Below are positions 18,007-27,184 of a DNA stretch of 64,000 nucleotides, piece after piece (positions within the stretch are counted from its first letter, which is position 1; the number at the start of each line of letters is the position of its first letter). Position numbers and translations under genes: made by a program. This stretch comes from Methylophaga sp. (GTDB lineage: Bacteria > Pseudomonadota > Gammaproteobacteria > Nitrosococcales > Methylophagaceae): NCBI GenBank assembly GCA_002733505.1, contig NVVW01000008.1, positions 1 through 64,000 of the forward strand. The letters are read 5' to 3'. The notes below the pieces were generated by a model that saw nothing but the letters and a program-made list of their open reading frames with translations, made no database searches and was not told where the DNA came from.

Positions 18007-19692
18007 ATGATGGGTGGACTATTTTCGAAGCAACGAATTGTAGCGAAAGAAGGCTTTAATCGCTGGCTAATTGCCCCTGCGGCATTAGGAATTCATCTGT
18101 GTATTGGTTCTGTCTATGCGTGGAGCTTATTTAACCCAGCATTAATTGCAAGGGTGGGTGTGGTCACTAGCGCCGCAGATGATTGGACGTTGAAAAGTGT
18201 GGTATGGATATTCACGGTAGCGATTGTTTCCCTTGGCTTCGCTGCCGCATTCGCTGGGAAGTGGCTGGAACAAGTAGGGCCTAGAATGGTCGGTACTATT
18301 GCAGCAGTTTGTTGGGGCGGTGGTTTTATTATTGGTGGCGTGGGCATTGCCACCGGGCAATTATGGTTACTCTATCTTGGCTATGGCGTATTAGGCGGTT
18401 GTGGTCTAGGGCTAGGTTATATCTCTCCTGTAAGCACATTGATCCGATGGTTTCCCGATCGCCGAGGCATGGCAACAGGCATTGCTATTATGGGTTTTGG
18501 TGGCGGTGCCATGATCGCAAAATTTATGATTGATCCGATCATGAAATTATTTTATGTGGCACCTGAATATCTAGGCTCAATCGACAGTGTTAGTTTAATA
18601 ACCGAAGCGGGACGCCGCGTAGTTGAAGTGGGTGGCGAACTCCGTGAAGTGGTGGTGGTCGGGGCTAATGATGTGGCTAATATGTTGGTAACAGGCCCAG
18701 AAGGTGTTTATTTGGTTGGAACAGGCAATATTGGTGTTGCACAAACCTTCTTTACATTAGGCATTGTGTATTTTGTCATTATGCTGGTTGCGGCCTTTTC
18801 TTATCGCATACCAAAAGAAGGTTGGTTGCCTGAAGGTTATGTGGCTCCTGATGAAACTAAAGGCCTTATTACCGAACATGATGTCGATATTGATCAAGCC
18901 TTAAAAACACCACAATTCTGGCAACTTTGGATCATGCTTTGTCTGAACGTAACAGCAGGAATAGGTGTTCTTGCTGTAGCTAAAACCATGATGAAAGATA
19001 TTTTTGGCGGTGCACTTCCCGATGTGGTTAATTTAGAATTTGCGGCGACTTATGTGCTGATGATCAGTGTATTTAATATGGGGGGGCGTGTTTTTTGGGC
19101 AAGCATTTCTGATTACATTGGTCGCAAAAATACTTACTTTATCTTCTTTGGTTTGGGCGCATTACTCTATGCCTCAATTCCACTGGTAGCACAAGCGGTG
19201 AGCGTGGATCCTTCTATTACATGGTTGGTAATGTTTTATGCAGTAACGATGCTAATTTTCACTATGTATGGCGGCGCTTTTGCTACCATCCCTGCCTATT
19301 TAGCTGATATTTTTGGTACTAAATATGTGGGTGGTATTCACGGTCGTTTATTAACAGCTTGGAGCCTTGCCGGCGTATTAGGTCCATTAGCGATCACATC
19401 ATTACGTGAAAGTGCAACGGCAAAAGCGATTCAAGCTTTGGTTGAACAATTAGATCCATCTACCTTCCAAGTGACTTTTGGTGCTGGGCTAGATCAACTT
19501 GATAAACTGATGGAAGCAAAAACGGTGACCATTGCTAAGCTAATGGAAATTGTACCGTCTGGAACGATTGACCCAACGCCAAGTTTGTATAATCAAACTA
19601 TGTATTTAATGGCGGGTTTATTGGTAGTGGCATTTGTTGCTAACTTCTTTATGAAACCGGTACATCATTCGCATCATATGGCAAAAGAATAA
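18007..19692 (+). CDS. OFA-family (oxalate/formate antiporter type) MFS transporter
   Basis: This 561-residue major-facilitator protein has 12 expected membrane helices and opens with the OFA-type phrase GIHLCIGSVYAWSLFNPAL. It has conserved loops RWFPDRRGMATGIAIMGFGGGA and WASISDYIGRKNTYF. An insertion at about 185-240 lies before helix 6, as seen in the longer OFA subgroup. The family exchanges small carboxylates. The formate dehydrogenase genes downstream make formate a reasonable substrate guess, but this is inference. The start is ATGATG with GGGGAGAG immediately upstream. Confidence 0.82.
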   Translation: MMGGLFSKQRIVAKEGFNRWLIAPAALGIHLCIGSVYAWSLFNPALIARVGVVTSAADDWTLKSVVWIFTVAIVSLGFAAAFAGKWLEQVGPRMVGTIAAVCWGGGFIIGGVGIATGQLWLLYLGYGVLGGCGLGLGYISPVSTLIRWFPDRRGMATGIAIMGFGGGAMIAKFMIDPIMKLFYVAPEYLGSIDSVSLITEAGRRVVEVGGELREVVVVGANDVANMLVTGPEGVYLVGTGNIGVAQTFFTLGIVYFVIMLVAAFSYRIPKEGWLPEGYVAPDETKGLITEHDVDIDQALKTPQFWQLWIMLCLNVTAGIGVLAVAKTMMKDIFGGALPDVVNLEFAATYVLMISVFNMGGRVFWASISDYIGRKNTYFIFFGLGALLYASIPLVAQAVSVDPSITWLVMFYAVTMLIFTMYGGAFATIPAYLADIFGTKYVGGIHGRLLTAWSLAGVLGPLAITSLRESATAKAIQALVEQLDPSTFQVTFGAGLDQLDKLMEAKTVTIAKLMEIVPSGTIDPTPSLYNQTMYLMAGLLVVAFVANFFMKPVHHSHHMAKE

Positions 19693-19766
19693 TTGCATTG
19701 ATTCAGATCATCTGGTGCTCAATTTATCAACTACTTATTTTGGATATACAATTAAAGGAGCATACA

Positions 19767-20009
19767 ATGCCATTAACACACCACCCATTAACACAAGAAT
19801 TTCCAGAATATAAAGTAGAAATTCATACTCTAAAAGCGAATAACAATTATTTCCACCACTTGATGGAGCGCTATGAGGCTATTGATAAGCAAATTTATCG
19901 AATTCAAAGTGGCGAAGAACCTACTAGCGATGATTATGTGAACCGTCTAGGTAAAGAAAGACTTAGTATGAAAGATGAAATGCGACAAATAATTATAACT
20001 AACAAATAG
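19767..20009 (+). CDS. DUF465 (YdcH-like) small protein
   Basis: This 80-residue, highly charged helical protein of the DUF465/YdcH group carries HPLTQEFPEYKVEIHTLKAN near the start and a C-terminal helix of the KERLSMKDEM type. Function is unknown. The start is ATG 19767, preceded by a strong AAAGGAG. The frame extends upstream to 19698 but that part lacks a ribosome-binding site and does not resemble the family. It lies between the OFA transporter and the formate dehydrogenase genes. Confidence 0.85.
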   Translation: MPLTHHPLTQEFPEYKVEIHTLKANNNYFHHLMERYEAIDKQIYRIQSGEEPTSDDYVNRLGKERLSMKDEMRQIIITNK

Positions 20010-20312
20010 TTATAATGGTTTAGTCCTTGCTATATTCGTTGATATTGTTCGTTGCCACCACTATTAATAACGCAAAAATATTATTATAAGGTGCTAAGTT
20101 TATCGTAATAACGCCCATTATTGCGGTATTCACTTTGAAGTATTGTAGTTATATAGATATAATTTTAGCAACGACTATGGAGCTATCCACAAACAAAGAT
20201 TTATCATAATGTGCTATTTGATAGTTGACGTGAGTGGAACTGTGCTTGAGTAATCTAAGATCACTTCAAACACTGCGTTAGCATTTAACTTTACAAATAT
20301 GAGAAGTTATAG
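20010..20312. other. 303-base intergenic region upstream of formate dehydrogenase
   Basis: This stretch holds no ORF or RNA gene that I can support. It is AT-rich, with a TTGACG (about 20225) but no well-spaced -10 partner, and a weak AATAA...TTATT hairpin. It presumably carries the fdh promoter, but no specific operator was recognised. Confidence 0.5.
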
Positions 20313-22034
20313 ATGGGTAAGCAGGCGATCAGCGTTCGAAAATCAGGCAACAAATTAAAGTTACCGCGTGCTATAGGTAAAGGTCGACAAGTTGATTCTA
20401 CAGCATTGGCAGAAGTTCAAGCGCTACTGGGCGATGAATCTCGCCAGAAAGATTTATTAATCGAACATCTGCATAAAATCCAAGATAAGTATAAACATCT
20501 TTCGGCTGCACATTTAGTCGCATTAGCCCGTGAGATGAATCTGTCTAAAGCTGAAGTCTATGAGGTTGCTACTTTTTACCATCATTTTGATGTGGTGAAA
20601 GAAGGTGATACAGCGCCACCACAATTGACTGTGCGAGTGTGTGAATCATTAACATGTAGCATGAAAGGATCAGAAGACTTAATCGGTTTATTAGAAAACA
20701 CCTTGGGCACAGATGTACGTGTGCAACGCGTTCCCTGTGTGGGTCGTTGTGAAAAAGCACCAGTAGCTGTTGTAGGAATGCACCCTGTTGAAGAGGCCAA
20801 TGTTGATACAGTCGTAACAGCAGTGAATAACAATGATATTGAACCTGAATCATTACAGCCTATTGAATATGAAGCGTATGTAGAAAGCGGTGGCTATAGC
20901 ACTTATCGACTATGTCGAAATGGTAGCTATAAAATTGAAAAAGTACTAGATACAATGGATGATTCTGGTCTGCGAGGTTTAGGTGGTGCTGGTTTCCCTG
21001 CGGGGCGTAAATGGCGTATTGTACGCGATCAGCCTAAACCAAAATTAATGGCGGTCAATATTGATGAAGGTGAACCCGGCACATTAAAAGATAAATATTA
21101 TTTAGAACGCGATCCACACCGTTTCTTAGAAGGCATGTTGATTGGTGCTTGGGCTACAGAAATTAATGAAATTTACATTTATCTGCGTGATGAATATGCA
21201 GCTATTCGGCAGGTACTTGAAAGAGAAGTGGCAAAATTAGTTGCTGATCCACCGGTGGAAGATATGCCCATTATTCATCTTCGTCGTGGTGCAGGTGCCT
21301 ATATTTGTGGTGAAGAATCGGCGATGATTGAATCGATAGAAGGCAAGCGCGGCATGCCTCGTTTGCGTCCACCCTTTGTGGCTGAGGTTGGTTTGTTTGG
21401 AAGACCCACCTTAGAACACAATATGGAATCCTTGTATTGGGTGCGAGATATTCTTGAAAAAGGCGCTAATTTCTTAACAGATCATGGTCGAAATGGCCGG
21501 GTAGGTTTACGTTCGTTTTCTGTCAGCGGCCGTGTTAATAAACCAGGCGTACACTTGGCTGATGCGGGTATTACCATGCTTGAGTTAATTGAAGAATACG
21601 GTGGCGGTATGATCGAGGGACATCAATTTTATGGTTATTTCCCCGGCGGTGCTTCAGGTGGAATTTTACCCGCCTCGATGGGCAATATTCCATTAGATTT
21701 TGATACCCTAAATGAATACGGTTGTTTTATTGGTAGTGCTGCAATAGTGGTGTTTTCTGATCAAGATAAAGCGCGTGATTTAGCAGTAAACGCAATGAAA
21801 TTCTTTGAAGAAGAATCCTGTGGTCAATGCACGCCTTGCCGAGTGGGAACAGCAAAAGCTGTGACCTTGATGGCTGAGCCTGAGTGGGATGAAGATCTGC
21901 TCGAAGAATTATCAGAAGTGATGATTGATTCTTCGATTTGTGGTTTAGGACAAGCCGCTCCCAACCCACTGCGCAGTGTGATGAAATACTTCCCTGATGA
22001 GCTAACAAAAGTGGGGCGAAATAATGGCGATTAA
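20313..22034 (+). CDS. NAD-dependent formate dehydrogenase beta subunit (NuoE-NuoF fusion)
   Basis: This 573-residue diaphorase subunit fuses a NuoE-like thioredoxin-fold 2Fe-2S domain (about 30-165, cysteines in CESLTCSM and PCVGRCEKAP) to a NuoF-like domain (about 190-560). The FMN/NAD motifs are GLGGAGFPAGRKW and GAGAYICGEESAM, and the C-terminal 4Fe-4S cysteines are in SCGQCTPCRVG plus a later CGLGQ. It passes electrons from the catalytic subunit to NAD+. The end overlaps the alpha subunit start by 11 bases. The fused form is typical of methylotroph-type soluble formate dehydrogenases. Confidence 0.9.
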   Translation: MGKQAISVRKSGNKLKLPRAIGKGRQVDSTALAEVQALLGDESRQKDLLIEHLHKIQDKYKHLSAAHLVALAREMNLSKAEVYEVATFYHHFDVVKEGDTAPPQLTVRVCESLTCSMKGSEDLIGLLENTLGTDVRVQRVPCVGRCEKAPVAVVGMHPVEEANVDTVVTAVNNNDIEPESLQPIEYEAYVESGGYSTYRLCRNGSYKIEKVLDTMDDSGLRGLGGAGFPAGRKWRIVRDQPKPKLMAVNIDEGEPGTLKDKYYLERDPHRFLEGMLIGAWATEINEIYIYLRDEYAAIRQVLEREVAKLVADPPVEDMPIIHLRRGAGAYICGEESAMIESIEGKRGMPRLRPPFVAEVGLFGRPTLEHNMESLYWVRDILEKGANFLTDHGRNGRVGLRSFSVSGRVNKPGVHLADAGITMLELIEEYGGGMIEGHQFYGYFPGGASGGILPASMGNIPLDFDTLNEYGCFIGSAAIVVFSDQDKARDLAVNAMKFFEEESCGQCTPCRVGTAKAVTLMAEPEWDEDLLEELSEVMIDSSICGLGQAAPNPLRSVMKYFPDELTKVGRNNGD

Positions 22035-24822
22035 TCCAGAAGAATTAGCAGCACCGATCAGTTTCAACTTTAATGGCGAAACGGTTATTGCTTATGAAGG
22101 TGACACTTTATTAGATGTAGCAAAACAACAAGGCATCGAAATACCCCATTTATGTTATTCAGAGAGGCAGGGTTCAGATGGTAACTGTCGTGTTTGCGTC
22201 GTTGAAATTGATGGTGAGCGAGTATTAGCCCCTTCATGTTGCCGAGCGCCTACAGAAGGCATGGTCGTCCAATCAGCTAGCGAACGCGCACTGAAATCAC
22301 AGAAAATGATACTGGAGCTCCTTAAATCTGATGTGTCAGAAAAACCTCATACCTTAAACTCAGAATTAGATTATTGGGCGGGCAAGTTAGATGTAGGCCT
22401 GCCTCGTTTTGAAGCGCGTCACCAGCCACAAGCCGATACTTCTCACCCCGGTATTACAGTCAATATGGATGCCTGCATTCAATGTACACGTTGTGTACGC
22501 GCTTGTCGTGATGAGCAAAATAATGATGTAATTGGCTTGGCAAGGCGCGGCACCCATACCCAAATAGTCTTTGATTTAGATGATCCGATGGGTGAAAGCA
22601 CCTGTGTGGGTTGCGGTGAATGTGTTGAAGCTTGTCCGACGGGTGCGTTAATGCCTGCCGATGATGTGGGTATGGTTGAACCAGATCGTAAAGTAGAGTC
22701 AGGTTGTCCATTCTGTGGCGTCGGTTGTCAGATGACTTATGCCGTTAAGGATGACAAGATCCTTTATGTCGAAGGACGTGATGGCCCAGCAAATCACGGT
22801 CGCTTATGTGTAAAAGGGCGTTATGGCTTTGATTATGTCCACCATCCACACCGTTTAACAAAACCTTTAATTCGCCGCGACGATGCACCAAAATGCGGTG
22901 AATTCTCGATGGATCCCAATGATGTTGATAAAATTTTCCGTGAAGCGAGCTGGGAAGAAGCGCTTGATTTAGCGGCAGGTGGTTTCAATAAGATCCGTGA
23001 TGAACAAGGCCCTAATGCTTTAGCAGGCTTTGGTAGTGCCAAAGGCAGTAATGAAGAAGCCTATTTGTTCCAAAAATTAGTGCGAACTGGTTTTAAAACT
23101 AATAATGTTGATCATTGCACGCGCCTTTGTCATGCCTCTTCGGTAGTGGCATTGCTAGAATGTTTAGGATCAGGTTCGGTATCAAATCCAGTTTCTGACG
23201 TTGAAAAAGCAGAAGTTATTGTCATCATTGGTTCAAATCCAACAGTGAATCACCCTGTAGGTGCTACGTGGATGAAAAATGCCATGCGTAAGGGCACTAA
23301 GCTGATTTTGATGGATCCGCGATCAACGGATTTATCTCGTGAGGCAACACACCATGTAGCCTTTAAACCGGGTAGTGATGTGCCCATGCTGAATGCGATT
23401 ATGCATGTCATCATCGAAGAAGGTTTAATTGATCCTAAATTCATTGCTGAAAGAACAGAAGGTTTTGAAGCAATGAAAGAGCATTTGAAATCGTATTCTC
23501 CAGAAACAATGGAACCAATCTGTGGCGTTCCTGCGAATACTTTACGCCAAGTTGCACGATTGTATGCAACATCAAGAGCTTCAATGGTTTTCTGGGGTAT
23601 GGGAATTTCACAGCATGTCCATGGTACTGATAATGCCCGTTGTTTAATCTCATTAGCATTAATGACGGGTCAAATTGGTCGACCGGGTACAGGTCTGCAT
23701 CCATTGCGTGGGCAAAACAATGTACAGGGTGCTTCTGATATGGGGCTGATACCGATGGTATTCCCCGATTATCAACGTGTTGATGATGAGAAAGCACATG
23801 CGTATTTTGAAGAATTATGGGGCTGTGAATTAGATAATAAACCAGGTTTAACCGTGGTTGAGATTATGCATGCTATTCACGCGGGCGATTTAACAGGGTT
23901 GTATGTACAAGGTGAAAACCCTGCCATGTCTGATCCTGATGCCAATCATGCACGGCAATCACTGGCAGAATTAGAACATTTAGTGGTGCAGGATATTTTC
24001 TTAACGGAGACCGCTTATTTAGCGGATGTGGTATTACCGGCTTCTGCCTACTCGGAAAAAATAGGGAGCTTTACCAATACTGATAGACTGGTGCAAATAG
24101 GCCGTCAAGCTGTACCGCCACCGGGTGATGCTCGCCAAGACTTATGGATCATTCAAGAGATGGCGCGTCGTCTTGGTTTAGATTGGAATTACCAAAATTC
24201 TGAAGAAGTATTTGAAGAAGTGCGTAAAGCTGTGCCAACAATGGCGGGCATGACATGGCAGCGTTTAGAAAAAGAAGGCTCCATTGTTTATCCATGTTTA
24301 AAAGAGGGCGATCCCGGTGATGATATTATCTTCACTGAAGACTTCCCACGCGAAAGTGGTCGTGGCAAGTTTGTTCCTGCTGATATCGTGCCGCCAGATG
24401 AGCGCCCAGATGCAGAATATCCGTTTATATTGATCACGGGGCGGATGTTAGAACATTGGCATACCGGTTCAATGACACGTCGTTCCAATGTATTAGATGA
24501 GTTAGAACCAGCAGCGGTGGCAACAATTAACCCAATCAGTTTAGATGAAATGGGTGTCAAACCAGGTGAAATGATCACCTTATCAACTCGGCGTGGGAAA
24601 ATTTCAATGATTGCTCGTGCAGATGAAGGTGTGCCGACTGGGGCAGTATTTATGGCTTTTTGCTACTATGAAGCAGCGGTAAATGAATTATCTAATGCAG
24701 CGCTTGACCCATCAGCTAAAATCCCCGAGTTTAAGTATTGTGCGGTTAAAGTGGAAGCAGGTGGTGAAACAATGCAGTTCCATAGTTATGGTGGCGGGCA
24801 GTCTGATAATCAATTGATGTAA
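22024..24822 (+). CDS. Formate dehydrogenase alpha subunit (molybdopterin, multi-FeS)
   Basis: This 932-residue catalytic subunit has an N-terminal 2Fe-2S ferredoxin domain (about 10-90, GNCRVCVVEIDGE), two 4Fe-4S motifs (CIQCTRCVRAC and CVGCGECVEACPTG), then the FDH 4Fe-4S and bis-MGD domains starting at CPFCGVGCQMTY. The metal-ligand position is an ordinary cysteine codon, C369 in RLCHASS (TGT at 23128), not selenocysteine. It oxidises formate to CO2 with molybdenum or tungsten bound. No fdhD or cofactor-insertion gene lies in the window. The adjacent beta subunit makes it NAD-linked and cytoplasmic. Confidence 0.93.
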   Translation: MAINPEELAAPISFNFNGETVIAYEGDTLLDVAKQQGIEIPHLCYSERQGSDGNCRVCVVEIDGERVLAPSCCRAPTEGMVVQSASERALKSQKMILELLKSDVSEKPHTLNSELDYWAGKLDVGLPRFEARHQPQADTSHPGITVNMDACIQCTRCVRACRDEQNNDVIGLARRGTHTQIVFDLDDPMGESTCVGCGECVEACPTGALMPADDVGMVEPDRKVESGCPFCGVGCQMTYAVKDDKILYVEGRDGPANHGRLCVKGRYGFDYVHHPHRLTKPLIRRDDAPKCGEFSMDPNDVDKIFREASWEEALDLAAGGFNKIRDEQGPNALAGFGSAKGSNEEAYLFQKLVRTGFKTNNVDHCTRLCHASSVVALLECLGSGSVSNPVSDVEKAEVIVIIGSNPTVNHPVGATWMKNAMRKGTKLILMDPRSTDLSREATHHVAFKPGSDVPMLNAIMHVIIEEGLIDPKFIAERTEGFEAMKEHLKSYSPETMEPICGVPANTLRQVARLYATSRASMVFWGMGISQHVHGTDNARCLISLALMTGQIGRPGTGLHPLRGQNNVQGASDMGLIPMVFPDYQRVDDEKAHAYFEELWGCELDNKPGLTVVEIMHAIHAGDLTGLYVQGENPAMSDPDANHARQSLAELEHLVVQDIFLTETAYLADVVLPASAYSEKIGSFTNTDRLVQIGRQAVPPPGDARQDLWIIQEMARRLGLDWNYQNSEEVFEEVRKAVPTMAGMTWQRLEKEGSIVYPCLKEGDPGDDIIFTEDFPRESGRGKFVPADIVPPDERPDAEYPFILITGRMLEHWHTGSMTRRSNVLDELEPAAVATINPISLDEMGVKPGEMITLSTRRGKISMIARADEGVPTGAVFMAFCYYEAAVNELSNAALDPSAKIPEFKYCAVKVEAGGETMQFHSYGGGQSDNQLM

Positions 24823-24939
24823 TTTGCATTAAATTAGAAATAAAGCTGGCAGCTGGCTGCCTCTTGATTCTTGCAATTAAGTATTGTGTCCCCATAATTC
24901 CCTTTTCACGGTAAACAGATTGGATTGTTAGAATATGCT

Positions 24940-25395
24940 TCACAATGCAGAAGAAACACTTTCTGCCTCAACTCTTTTACCTGCCTGGTGCAAAGATAAA
25001 ACGTCCTTTTTAATTTTAGTCGATGAGTTTCTTGGGTTGTATTGAACTTGAACAACCTCTTTGCCTTGAGATTTTAGGAAATCTTCAATACCTTGATTAT
25101 GAGGCTTTCTTCCCCAGTCTTCGCCAATAACAAAAATATCCGCCTTAACTTGCTTACAAACTTCAATATAATCTAACTCGTGATATGGTAATACAATATC
25201 TACACAGCGTAGCGCCTGAAGCATCTCTATACGTTGTTCAAGTGGAATGACGGGGATATTAGGCTTGTACAATTTCACGACTTCATCAGAAGCAACACCA
25301 ACAGCTACAGTATCACCTAATGTGGCGCAATATTCCAATAATGCAAGATGCCCAACATGTAATAAATCAAAGGTGCCTACCGTATATACAACCAT
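24940..25395 (-). CDS. TagD/glycerol-3-phosphate-type cytidylyltransferase
   Basis: This 151-residue nucleotidyltransferase has the CTP-binding HxGH motif (H13-H16 in GTFDLLHVGH) and the late NSSTKIK segment that stands where RTxGISTT lies in homologues. TagD relatives make CDP-glycerol; close relatives make CDP-ethanolamine or similar. The substrate is unknown. The gene follows a CDP-alcohol phosphotransferase on the same strand (42-base gap), so the two could form a short Kennedy-like lipid pathway. AGGAG lies a rather long 13 bases before the ATG. Confidence 0.8.
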   Translation of the reverse strand: MVVYTVGTFDLLHVGHLALLEYCATLGDTVAVGVASDEVVKLYKPNIPVIPLEQRIEMLQALRCVDIVLPYHELDYIEVCKQVKADIFVIGEDWGRKPHNQGIEDFLKSQGKEVVQVQYNPRNSSTKIKKDVLSLHQAGKRVEAESVSSAL

Positions 25396-25437
25396 TGTGT
25401 TATCTAACTCCTAGATTAAAGTAATTTTTGTTATTTG

Positions 25438-26091
25438 CTATAGAAGTTTCCAACCATAGATGGCTGTTATTCCAAGCGTGTAAAAAGCAAGAATATAAAC
25501 ATTGACTGGGTTGCCAGAAAGCTTTGGTGTTTTAATTTGCGATACATTTAAAGCAGCGAGCCCTAAACCACTAAGATAAAGAATGACCGAAAAGGTTCCC
25601 TCGCTAAACATGCCTTCAAATAGAAAGATGAAAACGAGTATTAGACTGTTGTTATCAAGCGCTAACCCGGTGTATTTCGAACCACCAGCAAGACCGTATA
25701 CACTAAAATAACTCAGCCTTATTGCACTAGCAGCGAGCATTAAAAAAGCGCCGAATAAAAATATAGGCTCAAACTTCCCATAGCTCATTAAAAGAATTGC
25801 AGGTGCGACACCATAGCTCACAATGTCGATTAAGACATCCAGTTGCCCACCAAATGCCCGATCTTTACCTGTTCGCCCTTTTATTCTTCGCGCAATCAGA
25901 CCATCCGCCCAATCAAATGCAACAGCCCAGACCATGCCAATCATTGCGGCAGCGTAAACGCCTAAAATACTGAAGTAAATAGTTAATATTGTGCAAGCTA
26001 ATCCTGTAAGTGAACACAGGTTAGGAATGTCTTTCACATAGGAAAGAATGGTAGGTTGTAACTCTTTAGATTCTGAATTTCCTACAGTCAT
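25438..26091 (-). CDS. CDP-alcohol phosphatidyltransferase
   Basis: This 217-residue membrane enzyme has the CDP-alcohol phosphotransferase signature (D60, D63-G64, A67-R68, G81, D85, D89). The stretch between AR and the second glycine (12 residues) is longer than the 8 usual in PssA or PgsA, so it is probably a different subgroup. About six hydrophobic helices are seen between 28 and 215. It transfers an alcohol phosphate from a CDP-linked donor to an acceptor, or joins CDP-diacylglycerol to an alcohol; the sequence does not decide which. Coupling to a cytidylyltransferase favours a CDP-headgroup donor. Confidence 0.82.
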   Translation of the reverse strand: MTVGNSESKELQPTILSYVKDIPNLCSLTGLACTILTIYFSILGVYAAAMIGMVWAVAFDWADGLIARRIKGRTGKDRAFGGQLDVLIDIVSYGVAPAILLMSYGKFEPIFLFGAFLMLAASAIRLSYFSVYGLAGGSKYTGLALDNNSLILVFIFLFEGMFSEGTFSVILYLSGLGLAALNVSQIKTPKLSGNPVNVYILAFYTLGITAIYGWKLL

Positions 26092-26437
26092 TTACAACTC
26101 TATAAACTGAGAAGTATACCCTTTAATGGGATATAGGATATAGATATTTTACTTATGTGTTAATGGGAGATTAAAATCGATCCACTATGAGAGTAAATGG
26201 CAAGTAACAAAATCACGCTGGCTGCCTGTTTGATTTGAAGAAATAACTGTTGAAACATGGATACAACAGGAAAAGTGAGCAATACATTAGGATGGGAAAC
26301 GAAAATAAGCTGACGGATCCATGCACCCCCCCTTGAAAGCAGAATTTAGCTTAAAAAAGGGCATCATATTTGATGCCCTTTTCTATGGGTATAGATGCTA
26401 CTATATCAACCAAAATAAATTGAACAATATTAAATAT
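26092..26437. other. 346-base divergent intergenic region upstream of surE
   Basis: This region separates the minus-strand phosphotransferase from surE. It holds no convincing ORF. It contains CATGGAT (about 26257) and ATCCATG (about 26317), which could pair, a C7 run (about 26325), and the strong hairpin listed separately at 26353-26382. The frame open from 26321 into surE is not family-like. A short leader RNA or attenuator is possible. Confidence 0.4.
26353..26382. terminator. Strong symmetric hairpin with A/T flanks upstream of surE
   Basis: AAAAGGGCATCA (26355-26366) and TGATGCCCTTTT (26371-26382) form a perfect 12-bp stem with a 4-base loop, TATT. With A residues before and T residues after, it would work as a Rho-independent terminator in either direction. 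It lies 56 bases before surE with no recognisable upstream gene on the plus strand, so it may end a small RNA, attenuate surE, or be left over from a lost gene. Confidence 0.65.
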
Positions 26438-27184
26438 ATGAAAATTTTAATCAGTAATGATGATGGCTATATGGCAGAAGGCATAAAAACCTTGGCGGAG
26501 GCATTGTCACATTTAGGTGAAATAACGGTTGTTGCACCTGACAGAAACCGCAGTGGTGCCAGCAACTCACTGACATTAGATAATCCTTTGCGGCTAAGCA
26601 AATTAGACAATGGTGTGTACCGTGTTGAAGGCACACCAACAGATTGTGTTCATTTAGCCATTACCGGTTTATTGGATGATGAACCTGATATGGTGGTGTC
26701 AGGCATTAATGAGGGTGCCAATTTAGGTGATGATGTCTTATATTCAGGCACGGTGGCGGCAGCGATGGAAGGTCGTTTCCTAGGTTTACCTGCTATTGCT
26801 ATCTCACTGGTTGGCAGTGATGCTACACATTATGAAACAGCAGGCTGGGTTGCGCAAAAATTAGTTGCACAGTTACAAAAAACATCATTACCCGCTGATA
26901 CTATCTTAAATGTGAATGTGCCTGATGTAGCAATAAAAGATATTACTGGTTTCGAAAGCACACGCTTAGGTTACCGCCATAAAGCTGAGCCAGTCATAAA
27001 AGAATACGATCCACGAGGGCGTGCCATGTATTGGGTGGGCCCTGCCGGTAAAGAGCAGGATGCAGGGCCTGGTACCGATTTTGATGCTATTCGCCGTAAT
27101 GCCGTGTCAATTACTCCCTTACAAATTGATTTAACCAGTTATAAGGCGATTGATGGGGTGGCAATATGGTTAAAAGGCATATAA
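26438..27184 (+). CDS. surE: 5'/3'-nucleotidase SurE
   Basis: This 248-residue stationary-phase survival nucleotidase has the metal-binding aspartates near the start, ILISNDDGY, and downstream [15 protein letters not shown] and [26 protein letters not shown], all classic SurE motifs. It hydrolyses nucleoside monophosphates and short polyphosphate. The start at ATG 26438 matches the family N-terminus ([10 protein letters not shown]). A longer frame from 26321 has no family similarity. pcm follows with no gap, as in other gammaproteobacteria. Confidence 0.95.
   Translation: MKILISNDDGYMAEGIKTLAEALSHLGEITVVAPDRNRSGASNSLTLDNPLRLSKLDNGVYRVEGTPTDCVHLAITGLLDDEPDMVVSGINEGANLGDDVLYSGTVAAAMEGRFLGLPAIAISLVGSDATHYETAGWVAQKLVAQLQKTSLPADTILNVNVPDVAIKDITGFESTRLGYRHKAEPVIKEYDPRGRAMYWVGPAGKEQDAGPGTDFDAIRRNAVSITPLQIDLTSYKAIDGVAIWLKGI

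Noticed and set aside
23101-23160. Selenocysteine in formate dehydrogenase alpha
   Set aside because: The active-site codon is TGT (cysteine) and the frame has no internal TGA.
26321-26437. Longer SurE start at 26321
   Set aside because: The added residues have no family similarity, cross the strong hairpin at 26353-26382, and the family start [10 protein letters not shown] is at 26438.
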